In this document: piece by piece, positions 7,851 through 14,875 of the stretch
Layout: each line of letters begins with the position of its first letter
Numbering within the stretch: position 1 is the first letter of the stretch
The notes under the pieces: model-generated
Databases searched by the model: none
What the model was told of the DNA's origin: nothing
The model's input: only the letters and a program-made list of their open reading frames with translations
Made by a program: the position numbers and the translations under genes
NCBI GenBank assembly: GCA_025965735.1
Contig: JAOPWK010000279.1
Coordinates: forward strand, 1 to 17,398
Reading direction: 5' to 3'
Origin: Frankiales bacterium
GTDB taxonomy: Bacteria; Actinomycetota; Actinomycetes; Mycobacteriales; SCTD01
Length of the DNA stretch: 17,398 nucleotides

Positions 7851-9134
7851 ATGACCTCCCGCCGGCTGCTCGTGGCCGGCACGGTCGGCAGCACGCTCGT
7901 CGCCGTCGGCGGCTGGGGCAGCGGCGCGCTGCCGCCCGGCTGGTCCGGCTTCGCCGCCGGCACCCCGCTCGTTGTCGCCGGCGTCCTGCTGCTCTCGAAC
8001 GCCTGGTGGCGGCTGCGCACCCGTTGCGGCCTCGCGGCTGCGGTCTGGGCCGCTCCCCTGCTCCTCGCCCCGCCGATGTTCAGCCGGGACGCGTACGCCT
8101 ACGTCGGCCAGGCCGCCCTGGTCGTGGAGGGGCTGGACCCATACTCGTCCGGACCCGGCGCGCTCGACGGCCCGCTGGTGGAGGGCGTGGACGGCGTCTG
8201 GCGGGACACCCCGTCGCCGTACGGCCCGCTGTGGCTGTGGCTCGCCTCCCTCGTCGTGCGCCTCACGGGTGAGCGGCTGCTGCCGGCCCTGCTCGGGATG
8301 CGGCTGCTTGCCGTGCTCGGGCTGCTGCTCGCCGGCTGGGCGCTACACCGGCTCGGCGGCCACCGGGCGCTCTGGCTGGGAGTGGCGAACCCGCTGGTGC
8401 TGCTGCACCTGGTGGCCGGTGCGCACAACGAGGCGCTGATGCTCGGGCTGATGCTCGCCGGCGTGGCCGTCGCCTCGCTCCCCCTGGCGGTTGTGCTGGT
8501 CACGCTCGGGGCGCTGGTGAAGCTGCCGGCGCTCGCGGCCCTGCCCTTCCTGGTCGTAGCCGCCCCTCGGCGGGTCCGCGCCGGTCTGCTGGCTTTGCTC
8601 GCGGCCGGTCTCACCGCCGCCGTCGTCAGCTACGGCACCGGCCTGGGCTGGGGCTGGCTCACCACGCTGGACACCGGACGCGCGAGGCTGTCGCTGTTCT
8701 CGACCACCACCGGCCTCGGCACGCTCCTGGGGCAGCTCGACCCGGTGCTCGCGCTGGGCATGCTCGTCGGCGCCGCGATCGCCGCCGTCGTGCTCTGGCG
8801 GGTGCGCGGACCGCTCGGGCTCGGCCTCGCGCTGCTGGCCGTCGCGCTCCTGCTGCCGGTCGTGCAGCCCTGGTACGTCCTGTGGGGGGTCCTCCCGCTG
8901 GCGGCCTTGGCCGGCCCGCGGCTGGCTGCTGCCGTCGGCGCCGGCTGCCTGGTCCTCGCGCTGCTGGTCTGGCCGAGCGGGCGCAGCGTCCTACGCCCGC
9001 CGCTGTACGGCGTCCCCACCGTGCTGGCCGTCGCCGCCGCCACCTTCGTCCTGCGGACAGGCAGGCTTGTGCCTGCTGACGTCGAACACAACACTGAGCC
9101 ACGTACCTCACCTCGACGCTCGGAGCCCTCGTGA
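7851..9134 (+). CDS. Polyprenol-phosphomannose-dependent alpha-1,6-mannosyltransferase, MptA/MptB family
   Basis: A 427-residue multi-pass membrane protein, almost entirely hydrophobic segments, of the GT-C type that uses polyprenol-phosphate mannose on the outer face of the membrane to extend lipomannan-type alpha-1,6 chains. Motifs typical of the family are FSRDAYAYV (77-85, with an acidic Asp80 in the first outer loop), EGLDPYSSGP (93-102), DTPSPYGPLWLW (119-130), NPLVLLHLVAGAHNEA (180-195), LVKLPALAALPF (222-233) and PVVQPWYVLW near residue 340. The arrangement beside metF, a prenyl synthase and an Rv2175c-like gene resembles M. tuberculosis mptA (Rv2174); which of MptA or MptB it equals is not decided here. 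Its stop overlaps the start of the next gene by four bases (GTGA), so the two are translationally coupled. Confidence 0.85.
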   Translation: MTSRRLLVAGTVGSTLVAVGGWGSGALPPGWSGFAAGTPLVVAGVLLLSNAWWRLRTRCGLAAAVWAAPLLLAPPMFSRDAYAYVGQAALVVEGLDPYSSGPGALDGPLVEGVDGVWRDTPSPYGPLWLWLASLVVRLTGERLLPALLGMRLLAVLGLLLAGWALHRLGGHRALWLGVANPLVLLHLVAGAHNEALMLGLMLAGVAVASLPLAVVLVTLGALVKLPALAALPFLVVAAPRRVRAGLLALLAAGLTAAVVSYGTGLGWGWLTTLDTGRARLSLFSTTTGLGTLLGQLDPVLALGMLVGAAIAAVVLWRVRGPLGLGLALLAVALLLPVVQPWYVLWGVLPLAALAGPRLAAAVGAGCLVLALLVWPSGRSVLRPPLYGVPTVLAVAAATFVLRTGRLVPADVEHNTEPRTSPRRSEPS

Positions 9135-10726
9135 CCAGCACCCCCGCCCGTCCCCGCGCCCTCTGGGCCGCGACCGGCATGCTCGCCGCCGTCGGCATCG
9201 GCGTCGCGGCCACGGCAGGCGCACAGGTGCCGATCCCGACCGTGATGAGCGACAACATCACGCAGCTGGCGGGCATCCCCGAGACGACGGCCATCAGCAT
9301 GGAGTTCGCGCGGACCGGCCCGTTCGCGTACGTCTCCAGCCTGGACACCATCTCGGTGCTGGACCTCACCGACCCCAAGGCTCCGGTGATGCGCGGCACG
9401 CTGGTCAACGCGCTGTTCGAGAACGAGTCCATGACCTACGGCGAGCGGGTGGTCGGGGGTGAGCTGCAACGCTTCGTCATCGCCGCCGTCGACCTCTACC
9501 AGGTGAGCCCGGACGACGTGGAGCACGTCAACATCGGTGACGGCCAGGAGATCGTGCTCGTCGACGTCACCGACCCGGACAACCCGACGATCCGCTCCCG
9601 GACGCCTGCCGCCGGCGAGCCCGGCGCGGTCTCGACGAGCACGCACACCGTGCAGTGCGTCGACCAGGCGGACTGCCGCTACGCCTACAGCGCGGGCACC
9701 GACGGCGAGTTCTCGATCCTCGACCTCAGCGACCTGGACGCCCCGAAGGAGCTGAGGACGGTCACGTCGGTGGCTGCCGGGCCGGCCGGTCCCAACAGCC
9801 CGTTCAGCGAGGGCGGCTCCGGCCACTACTGGGACTTCGACGGCGAGCTCGGCTGGCACACCGGCAGCGGCGGCGCGGAGGCGTTCGACGTGAGCGACCC
9901 GACGAACCCGACGCCCGTCACGGCGACGAACAAGGACGCCCGCACCGCGCCGTACAACGACTTCATCTTCCACAACTCGATGCGCCCGAACGCCTCGGCG
10001 TTCAAGGCCGGCGCCCCGCCGTCGGTCGCGAACGGCAACGTCCTGCTCGTGACCGAGGAGGACTACGCGAACGAGGGCGACGAGATCGTCTGCGACCGGG
10101 CCGGCAGCTTCCAGACCTGGTACGTGCCGGACCTCGACGCGGCGTCCTACAACAAGCGCAACGCCGACGGCGTCACCCCCGACGTCGGCACCATCACCCC
10201 GCTGGACCTCACGAACGCTCCGGTCGAGTTCGCCGGCGGCGCGTCGACCCCCGTGTCCGCCTTCTGCTCGGCGCACTGGTTCGACGTGCACCAGGACGGC
10301 TTCGTGGCGCTCGGCCACTACGGCGCCGGCCTGCGCCTGCTCGACGTCCGCGACGCGCGCAACATCAAGCAGTTCGGGCACGTGACCGGTGTCGCCACGC
10401 AGGTGTGGGACGCCTACTGGGTGCCCGAGCGCGACGCCGCCGGTGTGGCCATCCCCGGCCGCAAGACCAACATCGTCTACACCGCCGACGCGGTGCGCGG
10501 CATCGAGGTCTTCGAGGTGGCGCTCCCTGCGGCTGCCGCCGGGCCGGCCCCGGCCGCTCCCCCGGCCGAGCAGCCGCCGGCCGAGGGACCGTCGACGGCA
10601 CCTCCGGCCAGCGAGCAGCCGGGCGGCGTCCTCGCCGCGACCGGGCTGTCCGTCGGGCTCCCCGCCCTCGCGCTGGCGCTGATGGTCGGCGCCGCCGTCG
10701 TGGTCCGCCGCCGCCGCACCGCCTGA
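9131..10726 (+). CDS. Secreted LVIVD-type beta-propeller protein with LAATG sorting-like tail
   Basis: A 531-residue exported protein. Residues 1-31 form a signal peptide ending at TAGAQ. The body contains repeated blades of the pattern hydrophobic strand plus D(V/L)xDP: ISVLDLTDPKAP (74-85), IVLVDVTDPDNP (141-152), FSILDLSDLDAP (194-205), AEAFDVSDPTNP (249-260), LRLLDVRDARN (401-411) and IVYTADAVRGIEVFEV (448-463). This is the LVIVD-repeat class, whose molecular function is mostly unknown. An Ala/Pro/Glu linker (466-499) leads to LAATG (501-505), a hydrophobic helix and RRRRTA, a sortase class E-like signal or a simple membrane anchor. The GTG start overlaps the mannosyltransferase stop, so both probably come from one transcript; a role on mannosylated or wall-attached surface structures is inference only. 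Confidence 0.8.
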   Translation: MTSTPARPRALWAATGMLAAVGIGVAATAGAQVPIPTVMSDNITQLAGIPETTAISMEFARTGPFAYVSSLDTISVLDLTDPKAPVMRGTLVNALFENESMTYGERVVGGELQRFVIAAVDLYQVSPDDVEHVNIGDGQEIVLVDVTDPDNPTIRSRTPAAGEPGAVSTSTHTVQCVDQADCRYAYSAGTDGEFSILDLSDLDAPKELRTVTSVAAGPAGPNSPFSEGGSGHYWDFDGELGWHTGSGGAEAFDVSDPTNPTPVTATNKDARTAPYNDFIFHNSMRPNASAFKAGAPPSVANGNVLLVTEEDYANEGDEIVCDRAGSFQTWYVPDLDAASYNKRNADGVTPDVGTITPLDLTNAPVEFAGGASTPVSAFCSAHWFDVHQDGFVALGHYGAGLRLLDVRDARNIKQFGHVTGVATQVWDAYWVPERDAAGVAIPGRKTNIVYTADAVRGIEVFEVALPAAAAGPAPAAPPAEQPPAEGPSTAPPASEQPGGVLAATGLSVGLPALALALMVGAAVVVRRRRTA

Positions 10727-10737
10727 ACCGCGCCTCC

Positions 10738-10813
10738 ACCACAACGCGCTTGGGACACGCCGCTCGAGGCGCCTCGCGAGGCCTCCACCGGCGTGTCGCC
10801 CGCGCGTTGTGGT
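10738..10813. terminator. Large imperfect palindrome between convergent genes (copy 1 of a repeated hairpin)
   Basis: Nested inverted repeats share one axis at 10775/10776: ACCACAACGCGC (10738-10749) pairs with GCGCGTTGTGGT (10802-10813), and GACACGCCG (10754-10762) pairs with CGGCGTGTC (10789-10797). It lies 11 bases after the LVIVD-gene stop and three bases beyond the DUF559 stop, so it is well placed as a bidirectional terminator. A related hairpin occurs at 11166-11217. Confidence 0.75.
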
Positions 10814-10816
10814 GCT

Positions 10817-11113
10817 TCATCGGTGGAGCGCCAGCCGGACTCGACCGACCACCACGTCCGGCCGCGTCGTGACGTCCTCCCACGAGAAGCGCAGCACCTG
10901 CCAGCCGGCCGGCACCAGGCCGTTGCCGCGCCTCCGGTCGCTCCGGTAGCGGCTGCGGTCGGCGTGGAACGCGAACCCGTCGACCTCCACCGCCAGGCGC
11001 GCCTCCGGCCAGGCGTCGACGCGAGCCACCACCGACCCGCCAGCGCGCACCAGAGGAGGCGGGCGGGATGCGCCCGCGGTGTCGTCACCTGACGACCGTG
11101 GCCGGGCCGCCAC
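10817..11113 (-). CDS. DUF559-domain endonuclease-like protein, N-terminally truncated
   Basis: The 98 residues match the DUF559 (Vsr-like, restriction-endonuclease-fold) domain: SVVARVD (27-33), ARLAVEVDGFAFH (38-50), a downstream Asp/Arg-rich helix (RSRYRSDRRRGNGL, 53-66) and GWQVLRFSWEDV (70-81). The candidate catalytic acidic residues Asp33, Glu43 and Asp45 and His50 are kept. Full-length actinobacterial relatives are usually nearly 300 residues with an AbiEi-like N-terminal part, which is missing here, and one residue seems lost between RVD and AWPE. The GTG at 11113 has neither a Shine-Dalgarno nor a -10 box like its neighbours. The coding stretch is bracketed by two copies of the same hairpin. 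It is either a decayed gene or a stand-alone nuclease domain; I lean to a remnant. Confidence 0.6.
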   Translation of the reverse strand: MAARPRSSGDDTAGASRPPPLVRAGGSVVARVDAWPEARLAVEVDGFAFHADRSRYRSDRRRGNGLVPAGWQVLRFSWEDVTTRPDVVVGRVRLALHR

Positions 11114-11165
11114 GGCCAGGTCCGCCCCGTCGGAGGACTGTGGACGGCTCGCCTACACCACCCGC

Positions 11166-11217
11166 CTGCGACACGCCGCGGTGGGTGCCTCAGCCGGCGT
11201 GCAGCGGCGTGTCGCGG
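11166..11217. repeat. Hairpin, copy 2 of the repeat flanking the DUF559 fragment
   Basis: The arms 11166-11179 and 11204-11217 form a 14-pair stem with one G:U pair around the core GACACGCCGC. Its reverse complement shares with the 10738-10813 hairpin the GACACGCCGCT start, an inner GAGGC, a CCACCG and the GGCGTGTCGC end; both cores are 44 bases long (10754-10797 and 11170-11213). It lies upstream of both the DUF559 fragment and crtB, so it is not at a gene end. Confidence 0.65.
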
Positions 11218-11290
11218 CAGCCTTGCCGTGGACCGGCCTTCGTGCTGTGTGCGCGCGTGCCGGCGGGCGGCGGGCGACCCCTCGGTCTGG

Positions 11291-11296
11291 CAGGGT
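11291..11296 (+). promoter_or_regulatory. -10 hexamer for leaderless crtB
   Basis: CAGGGT ends seven bases before GTG 11304. No Shine-Dalgarno or clear -35 is visible. It supports the downstream start over the much longer open frame beginning at 11079. Confidence 0.4.
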
Positions 11297-11303
11297 TGGC
11301 CGC

Positions 11304-12218
11304 GTGAGCAACCGGGAGCTGGACGCCGCGGGGATCCGCGACCCCGAGCTGCGCGCCTCCTACGAGGCCTGCCGGCGCCTCAACGCCAGCCACGGCAAGA
11401 CGTACTACCTCGCAACGCTGCTGCTGCCGGCCTGGAAGCGGCCGTACGTCCACGCGCTCTACGGCTTCGCGCGCTACGCCGACGAGATCGTGGACGACCT
11501 CGGCAGCACGCTCACCGACGCACAGAAGGCCGACTGGCTGGTCGGCTGGGGTGAGCAGTTCGTGAAGGACGTGGCCAGCGGCGGCAGCGAGCACCCGATA
11601 AGCCGCGCGGTCATCGACACGGTCCGTCGCTGGGACATCCCGATGGACTACGTCGAGGCGTTCCTGCACAGCATGCGGATGGACCTCACGGTCACCGAGT
11701 ACGCCACCTACGACGACCTCATGGAGTACGTCCACGGCAGCGCCGCGGTCATCGGCCTGGAGATGGTGCCGGTCCTCGAGCCGCTCGTCCCGCGCGAGGT
11801 GTGCGACCCGTACGCCGCGGACCTGGGGATCGCGTTCCAGCTGAGCAACTTCATCCGCGACGTCGGCGAGGACCTGCAGCGCGGGCGGGTCTACCTGCCG
11901 ATGGAGGACCTGCAGGCGTTCGGCGTCACGCGCGAGCACCTCGAGCACGGCGTCGTCGACGGGCCGGTGCGGCGGCTGCTCGCCTTCCAGGTGGCCCGCA
12001 CCCGCGAGATCTACCGCAGCGCCGCACACGGCGTGCGGCTGCTGGACCCGACCAGCCGCCCGTGCATCGAGACGGCGCTCAGGCTGTACGGCGGGATCCT
12101 GGACGAGGTGGAGGCGGCCGACTACCAGGTGCTCGGCCAGCGGGTCAGCGTCGGCGCAGCCACAAGGGCGCGGGTCGCGGTGCCCGGGCTCGTGCGAGCC
12201 TGGGCCGCCCGCCGCTAG
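11304..12218 (+). CDS. crtB: Phytoene synthase
   Basis: The enzyme joins two geranylgeranyl diphosphates head to head to make phytoene, the first committed carotenoid step. The 304-residue protein has the squalene/phytoene synthase landmarks: SHGKTYYLA (29-37), ALYGFARYADEIVDD (51-65, the first Asp-rich motif with Asp60 and Asp64), and QLSNFIRDVGEDLQRGRVYL (179-198), which carries the second Asp motif DVGED (186-190). The frame is open back to 11079, but that extra 75 residues is arginine-rich, runs through the hairpin repeat and has no family similarity; GTG 11304 follows a -10 box and begins just before the first conserved helix. Substrate should come from the prenyl synthase at 711, and product goes to CrtI. 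The Asp-box protein gene follows after 53 bases. Confidence 0.93.
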   Translation: MSNRELDAAGIRDPELRASYEACRRLNASHGKTYYLATLLLPAWKRPYVHALYGFARYADEIVDDLGSTLTDAQKADWLVGWGEQFVKDVASGGSEHPISRAVIDTVRRWDIPMDYVEAFLHSMRMDLTVTEYATYDDLMEYVHGSAAVIGLEMVPVLEPLVPREVCDPYAADLGIAFQLSNFIRDVGEDLQRGRVYLPMEDLQAFGVTREHLEHGVVDGPVRRLLAFQVARTREIYRSAAHGVRLLDPTSRPCIETALRLYGGILDEVEAADYQVLGQRVSVGAATRARVAVPGLVRAWAARR

Positions 12219-12271
12219 CAGGAGAAGGCCCCGCCACGGCGAAGCCTGCAGGAACCGCCCTTGGAGGTCTC

Positions 12272-13903
12272 GTGTCCCGTCGTCGTCCCACCGCCGCCGC
12301 GCTCGCCCTGTGCACCGGCGCCGCGCTGGCCCTGCCCGCCGTCGTCGGCACCACCTCCGCGTCGGCCGCACCGCCACCGACCGCCGGCAAGGCCTGCCCG
12401 ACGCCCGCGACGCTGACCTTCGCCGAGCCGACGTACGTGGACACGAGCCGAGCGGGAGGCGAGCCGCTCGTGGCGACGCTGCCGGACGGTCGGCTGATCT
12501 ACAGCGCGCACGCCGGGACGACGCACTTCTTCGCGCCCGAGGTGGCCGCCCCCGGCACCGGCGCCTTCGTCGAGAACTACACCAACCAGACCTACGTCTG
12601 GACCAGCGACGACAACGGCAAGTCGTGGACCTTCCGGCCGCGGTTCATGCCGCCGGACAACGCCCCGCTGACCGGCTTCTCCGACCCGGAGGTGGCCATC
12701 GACGCGGCCGGCAACGTCTTCTTCTCCGAGATCAACCTGGCGAACGTCGCCATGAGCAAGAGCGGCGACAACAGCGAGAACTACACGCTGCAGAACTTCT
12801 TCGGCGCGATCCTCACCGACCGGCAGTGGATGGAGGCCGACCGCGAGGACGAGCTGTACTTCGTCGCGAACGCCTTCGGCGGCGGCACCGGCATCCCGCC
12901 GAGCCCGGGCACCGGCCACTACATCGCCAAGAGCACCGACGGCGGCAAGACCTTCAGCACGAACGTGCCGGACGTCGAGGGCGGCCCCGGCATCGGCGAC
13001 ATCCGCGTCGACAAGCGCACCGGCACGGTCTACGAGACGCACTTCGACGGCAGCTACGGCGTCGACACCGGCACGCTGTCCATGGCGTCGTTCCGCAACG
13101 CCCGCTCGGGCGACCTGGAGCCGGAGACGACGACCATCGCCGAGGACGTCAACTCGGTCAGCCACTGGCCCGCCTTCGACCTCGACCCGGAGGGCAACCT
13201 CTACGTGGTCTGGGACGAGAGCGGCCGCGGCGAACGAGACGCCGGCATCTGGTTCGCGACCTCCAAGGACGGCGCACGCACCTGGACCGCGCCGATCCGC
13301 GTCGACACCAACGACAACACCGACATCTGGCCGTGGCTCGCGGTCGGCGACAACGGCCGCGTCGCCATCTCCTGGCTCGAGGCGGACGTGGCCCTGCCGG
13401 ACAACGACGCGCAGACCGAGGGCGACCACGGCTGGCGCATCGTCGGTGCCGCCACCACCACGGGCCTGGGCTGTGCCGGGGGCGGTACGCCGAGCTTCTC
13501 TGTCGCGACCGCGACCAAGGAGCCGGTGCACACCGGGACCATCTGCCAGGGCGGCACCACCTGCCAGGCGAGGCTCATCGACCGGCGCCTCGGCGACTAC
13601 TTCTCCATGGAGGTCGACGGCACCGGGCGCATGTACATGGGCTACTCCGACACCCGTACGCCCGGCGCGGTCTCGCTGCCCGGCTTCGTGCGGCAGTCCG
13701 GCGGTCCGTCGCTGCTCGCACCGAAGTCCGTGCCCGGCAAGGCGCCTACGGCGACCACCGGGCAGCCAGCGCCCGTGGTCGAGCCGGTGGCCGCTCCCGG
13801 CGGCGCTCTCCCGGCCACCGGGGCCACCGCGCTGCTGCCCTGGTCGGGCGCCTTCCTGCTGCTGGGGCTGGGCCTCGCGCTGCGGCGTCGCCGCACGGCG
13901 TAG
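12272..13903 (+). CDS. Secreted BNR/Asp-box beta-propeller protein with LPATG sorting signal
   Basis: A 543-residue exported protein. A signal peptide covers residues 1-33 (RRRP, hydrophobic core, ASAAP). Three Asp boxes of the SxDxGxxW type are seen: SDDNGKSW (112-119), STDGGKTF (221-228) and SKDGARTW (331-338), with matching blade strands such as PEVAIDAAGNVFFS and FDLDPEGNLYVVWD. This is a sialidase-like propeller fold. The FRIP motif and an evident arginine triad of true sialidases are not seen, so enzyme activity is uncertain. The tail has a Pro-rich linker, LPATG (513-517), a hydrophobic helix and RRRRTA, identical in its last six residues to the LVIVD protein at 9131. Start GTG 12272 is the only one in the window with a strong Shine-Dalgarno, GGAGG at 12263-12267, four bases upstream. 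Confidence 0.85.
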   Translation: MSRRRPTAAALALCTGAALALPAVVGTTSASAAPPPTAGKACPTPATLTFAEPTYVDTSRAGGEPLVATLPDGRLIYSAHAGTTHFFAPEVAAPGTGAFVENYTNQTYVWTSDDNGKSWTFRPRFMPPDNAPLTGFSDPEVAIDAAGNVFFSEINLANVAMSKSGDNSENYTLQNFFGAILTDRQWMEADREDELYFVANAFGGGTGIPPSPGTGHYIAKSTDGGKTFSTNVPDVEGGPGIGDIRVDKRTGTVYETHFDGSYGVDTGTLSMASFRNARSGDLEPETTTIAEDVNSVSHWPAFDLDPEGNLYVVWDESGRGERDAGIWFATSKDGARTWTAPIRVDTNDNTDIWPWLAVGDNGRVAISWLEADVALPDNDAQTEGDHGWRIVGAATTTGLGCAGGGTPSFSVATATKEPVHTGTICQGGTTCQARLIDRRLGDYFSMEVDGTGRMYMGYSDTRTPGAVSLPGFVRQSGGPSLLAPKSVPGKAPTATTGQPAPVVEPVAAPGGALPATGATALLPWSGAFLLLGLGLALRRRRTA

Positions 13904-13908
13904 GGGTT

Positions 13909-13921
13909 CGAGCGCGGCTCG
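13909..13921 (+). terminator. Short hairpin after the Asp-box protein gene
   Basis: CGAGC and GCTCG form a five-pair stem around a three-base loop, five bases after the stop codon. It is short, so termination is only a suggestion; the next gene has its own -10 box seven bases further on. Confidence 0.3.
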
Positions 13922-13927
13922 CGCGGG

Positions 13928-13933
13928 GACGCT
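13928..13933 (+). promoter_or_regulatory. -10 hexamer for the DUF6480-like gene
   Basis: GACGCT ends six bases before ATG 13940, one base different from the TACGCT boxes of four other genes in this window. A GCAGG just before the ATG is too close to be a normal Shine-Dalgarno. Confidence 0.4.
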
Positions 13934-13939
13934 GCAGGC

Positions 13940-14221
13940 ATGCCCGAGGACCAGTTCGACAAGCCCGACGCCGCCTACAGCAAGCAGGACCCCGACCCCG
14001 CCCAGACGGCTGGTCTTGCCGACGGCGGCGGCATCGACCCGGGCGACACCCCGGCTTCGGCCGGGCAGATGTCGGGCACCGCGCCGGACGCGCACAAGGC
14101 GCCGAACATGGGGCCCGTGAGCGGCAACCGCACGCCGATGTTCATCGCGCTGGGGGCGATCGCCTTCTTCGTGCTGGCGATCGCCGTCATCACGGGTGCG
14201 AGCTTCTTCCCGAGCGACTGA
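13940..14221 (+). CDS. Small DUF6480-like single-pass membrane protein
   Basis: A 93-residue protein of unknown function. The first 65 residues are polar and rich in Asp, Pro and Gly, including DPDPAQTAGLADGGGIDPGD (about 17-36) and TPASAGQMSG, which resembles the DPDPxxTPGLxPGGGVPPGETPP pattern of the DUF6480 family of actinobacteria. Residues 67-88 form one membrane helix, followed by a six-residue tail. The likely topology is an N-terminal cytoplasmic disordered part and a C-terminal anchor, but this is inference. The 3' end overlaps the 3' end of crtYd on the other strand by 32 bases. The small size, acidic composition and own -10 box indicate a real gene. Confidence 0.75.
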   Translation: MPEDQFDKPDAAYSKQDPDPAQTAGLADGGGIDPGDTPASAGQMSGTAPDAHKAPNMGPVSGNRTPMFIALGAIAFFVLAIAVITGASFFPSD

Positions 14222-14552
14222 GCCGGCGCCCCCACCAGACCCACCAGGCGAGGGTCTGCACGACCAGGGCGAAGCCGAACAGCAGGTCCTCGAGCGGCGC
14301 GAAGACGATCCGCCCGTCGCCGAGCGGCGCGGGCGTCTCCCCCGCACGCGAGGTGCTGCCGGTGATGACGTCGCCGTCGTAGAAGACGATCCCGCGGCCG
14401 GTGAGCACGCCGTTGGTCACCAGCTGGAAGAACACCACGATGGCGTACGCGGTCCAGAACGCCTTGCGCGTCAGCAGCCGGGTGCGCAGCACCAACAGGT
14501 CGAGCACCACGGTCAGCGCGACCGCGAGCAGCGCCGCCGTCGTGTAGGTCAC
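14190..14552 (-). CDS. crtYd: Lycopene cyclase subunit, CrtYd-like
   Basis: One half of the heterodimeric bacterial lycopene cyclase, a small membrane protein of 120 residues with about three hydrophobic helices. The conserved segment is RIVFAPLEDLLFGFALV, with the PLED variant of the PxE(E/D) motif of these cyclases, preceded by the GIVFYDGDVITG loop. Together with the partner encoded immediately upstream it should cyclise lycopene ends; whether beta (CrtYc/d) or epsilon on a C50 skeleton (CrtYe/f) cannot be read by eye, and no lycopene elongase gene is present in the window. GTG 14552 overlaps the crtYc stop by four bases (GTGA). The C-terminus ends in an Arg/Ser-rich tail that overlaps the converging DUF6480-like gene. 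Confidence 0.88.
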   Translation of the reverse strand: MTYTTAALLAVALTVVLDLLVLRTRLLTRKAFWTAYAIVVFFQLVTNGVLTGRGIVFYDGDVITGSTSRAGETPAPLGDGRIVFAPLEDLLFGFALVVQTLAWWVWWGRRLSRSGRSSHP

Positions 14553-14875
14553 GGCTCGTCACCGACGGTCCAGCCCTTGACGGCGCGGACCGCCTCCAGC
14601 GTGAGGATCGCGCAGACCGGGATCACCAGGAAGAACAGCAGCTCCTCCAGCGGCAGCCCGCCGAGCCGGATGCCCGTGACCTGCTCCGGGTCGTAGTCCC
14701 AGTGCCCGGCGCGGATGGCCAGCACGTCCCACGCGACGAACACCACGACGACCGGTAGCAGCGTGAGCAGCAGCCGGCGCCACCGGGCGTAGACGCGCGT
14801 CTTGAGCACGACCTCCAATGGCGCCGTGCCGACGAGGCAGAAGACCAGCACGAGCAGGTACGCGAGCTGCTTCAC
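14549..14875 (-). CDS. crtYc: Lycopene cyclase subunit, CrtYc-like
   Basis: The partner subunit of the heterodimeric lycopene cyclase, 108 residues with three hydrophobic helices. Visible family features are [17 protein letters not shown] (18-34), [20 protein letters not shown] (48-67) and the [16 protein letters not shown] segment (72-87) with the PLEE motif. The frame is open far upstream because it runs through thiE in another frame, but GTG 14875 gives the standard N-terminus and overlaps the thiE stop by four bases. Translation is therefore probably coupled to thiE. It needs CrtYd for activity in known systems. Confidence 0.9.
   Translation of the reverse strand: MKQLAYLLVLVFCLVGTAPLEVVLKTRVYARWRRLLLTLLPVVVVFVAWDVLAIRAGHWDYDPEQVTGIRLGGLPLEELLFFLVIPVCAILTLEAVRAVKGWTVGDEP

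Noticed and set aside
8630..10744. 704-codon minus-strand open frame through the mannosyltransferase and LVIVD genes
   Set aside because: Antisense shadow without motifs; the plus-strand genes are supported by family signatures.
11079..11303. N-terminal extension of crtB by 75 codons
   Set aside because: It runs through the hairpin repeat, is Arg/Ala-rich and precedes a better GTG start with a -10 box.
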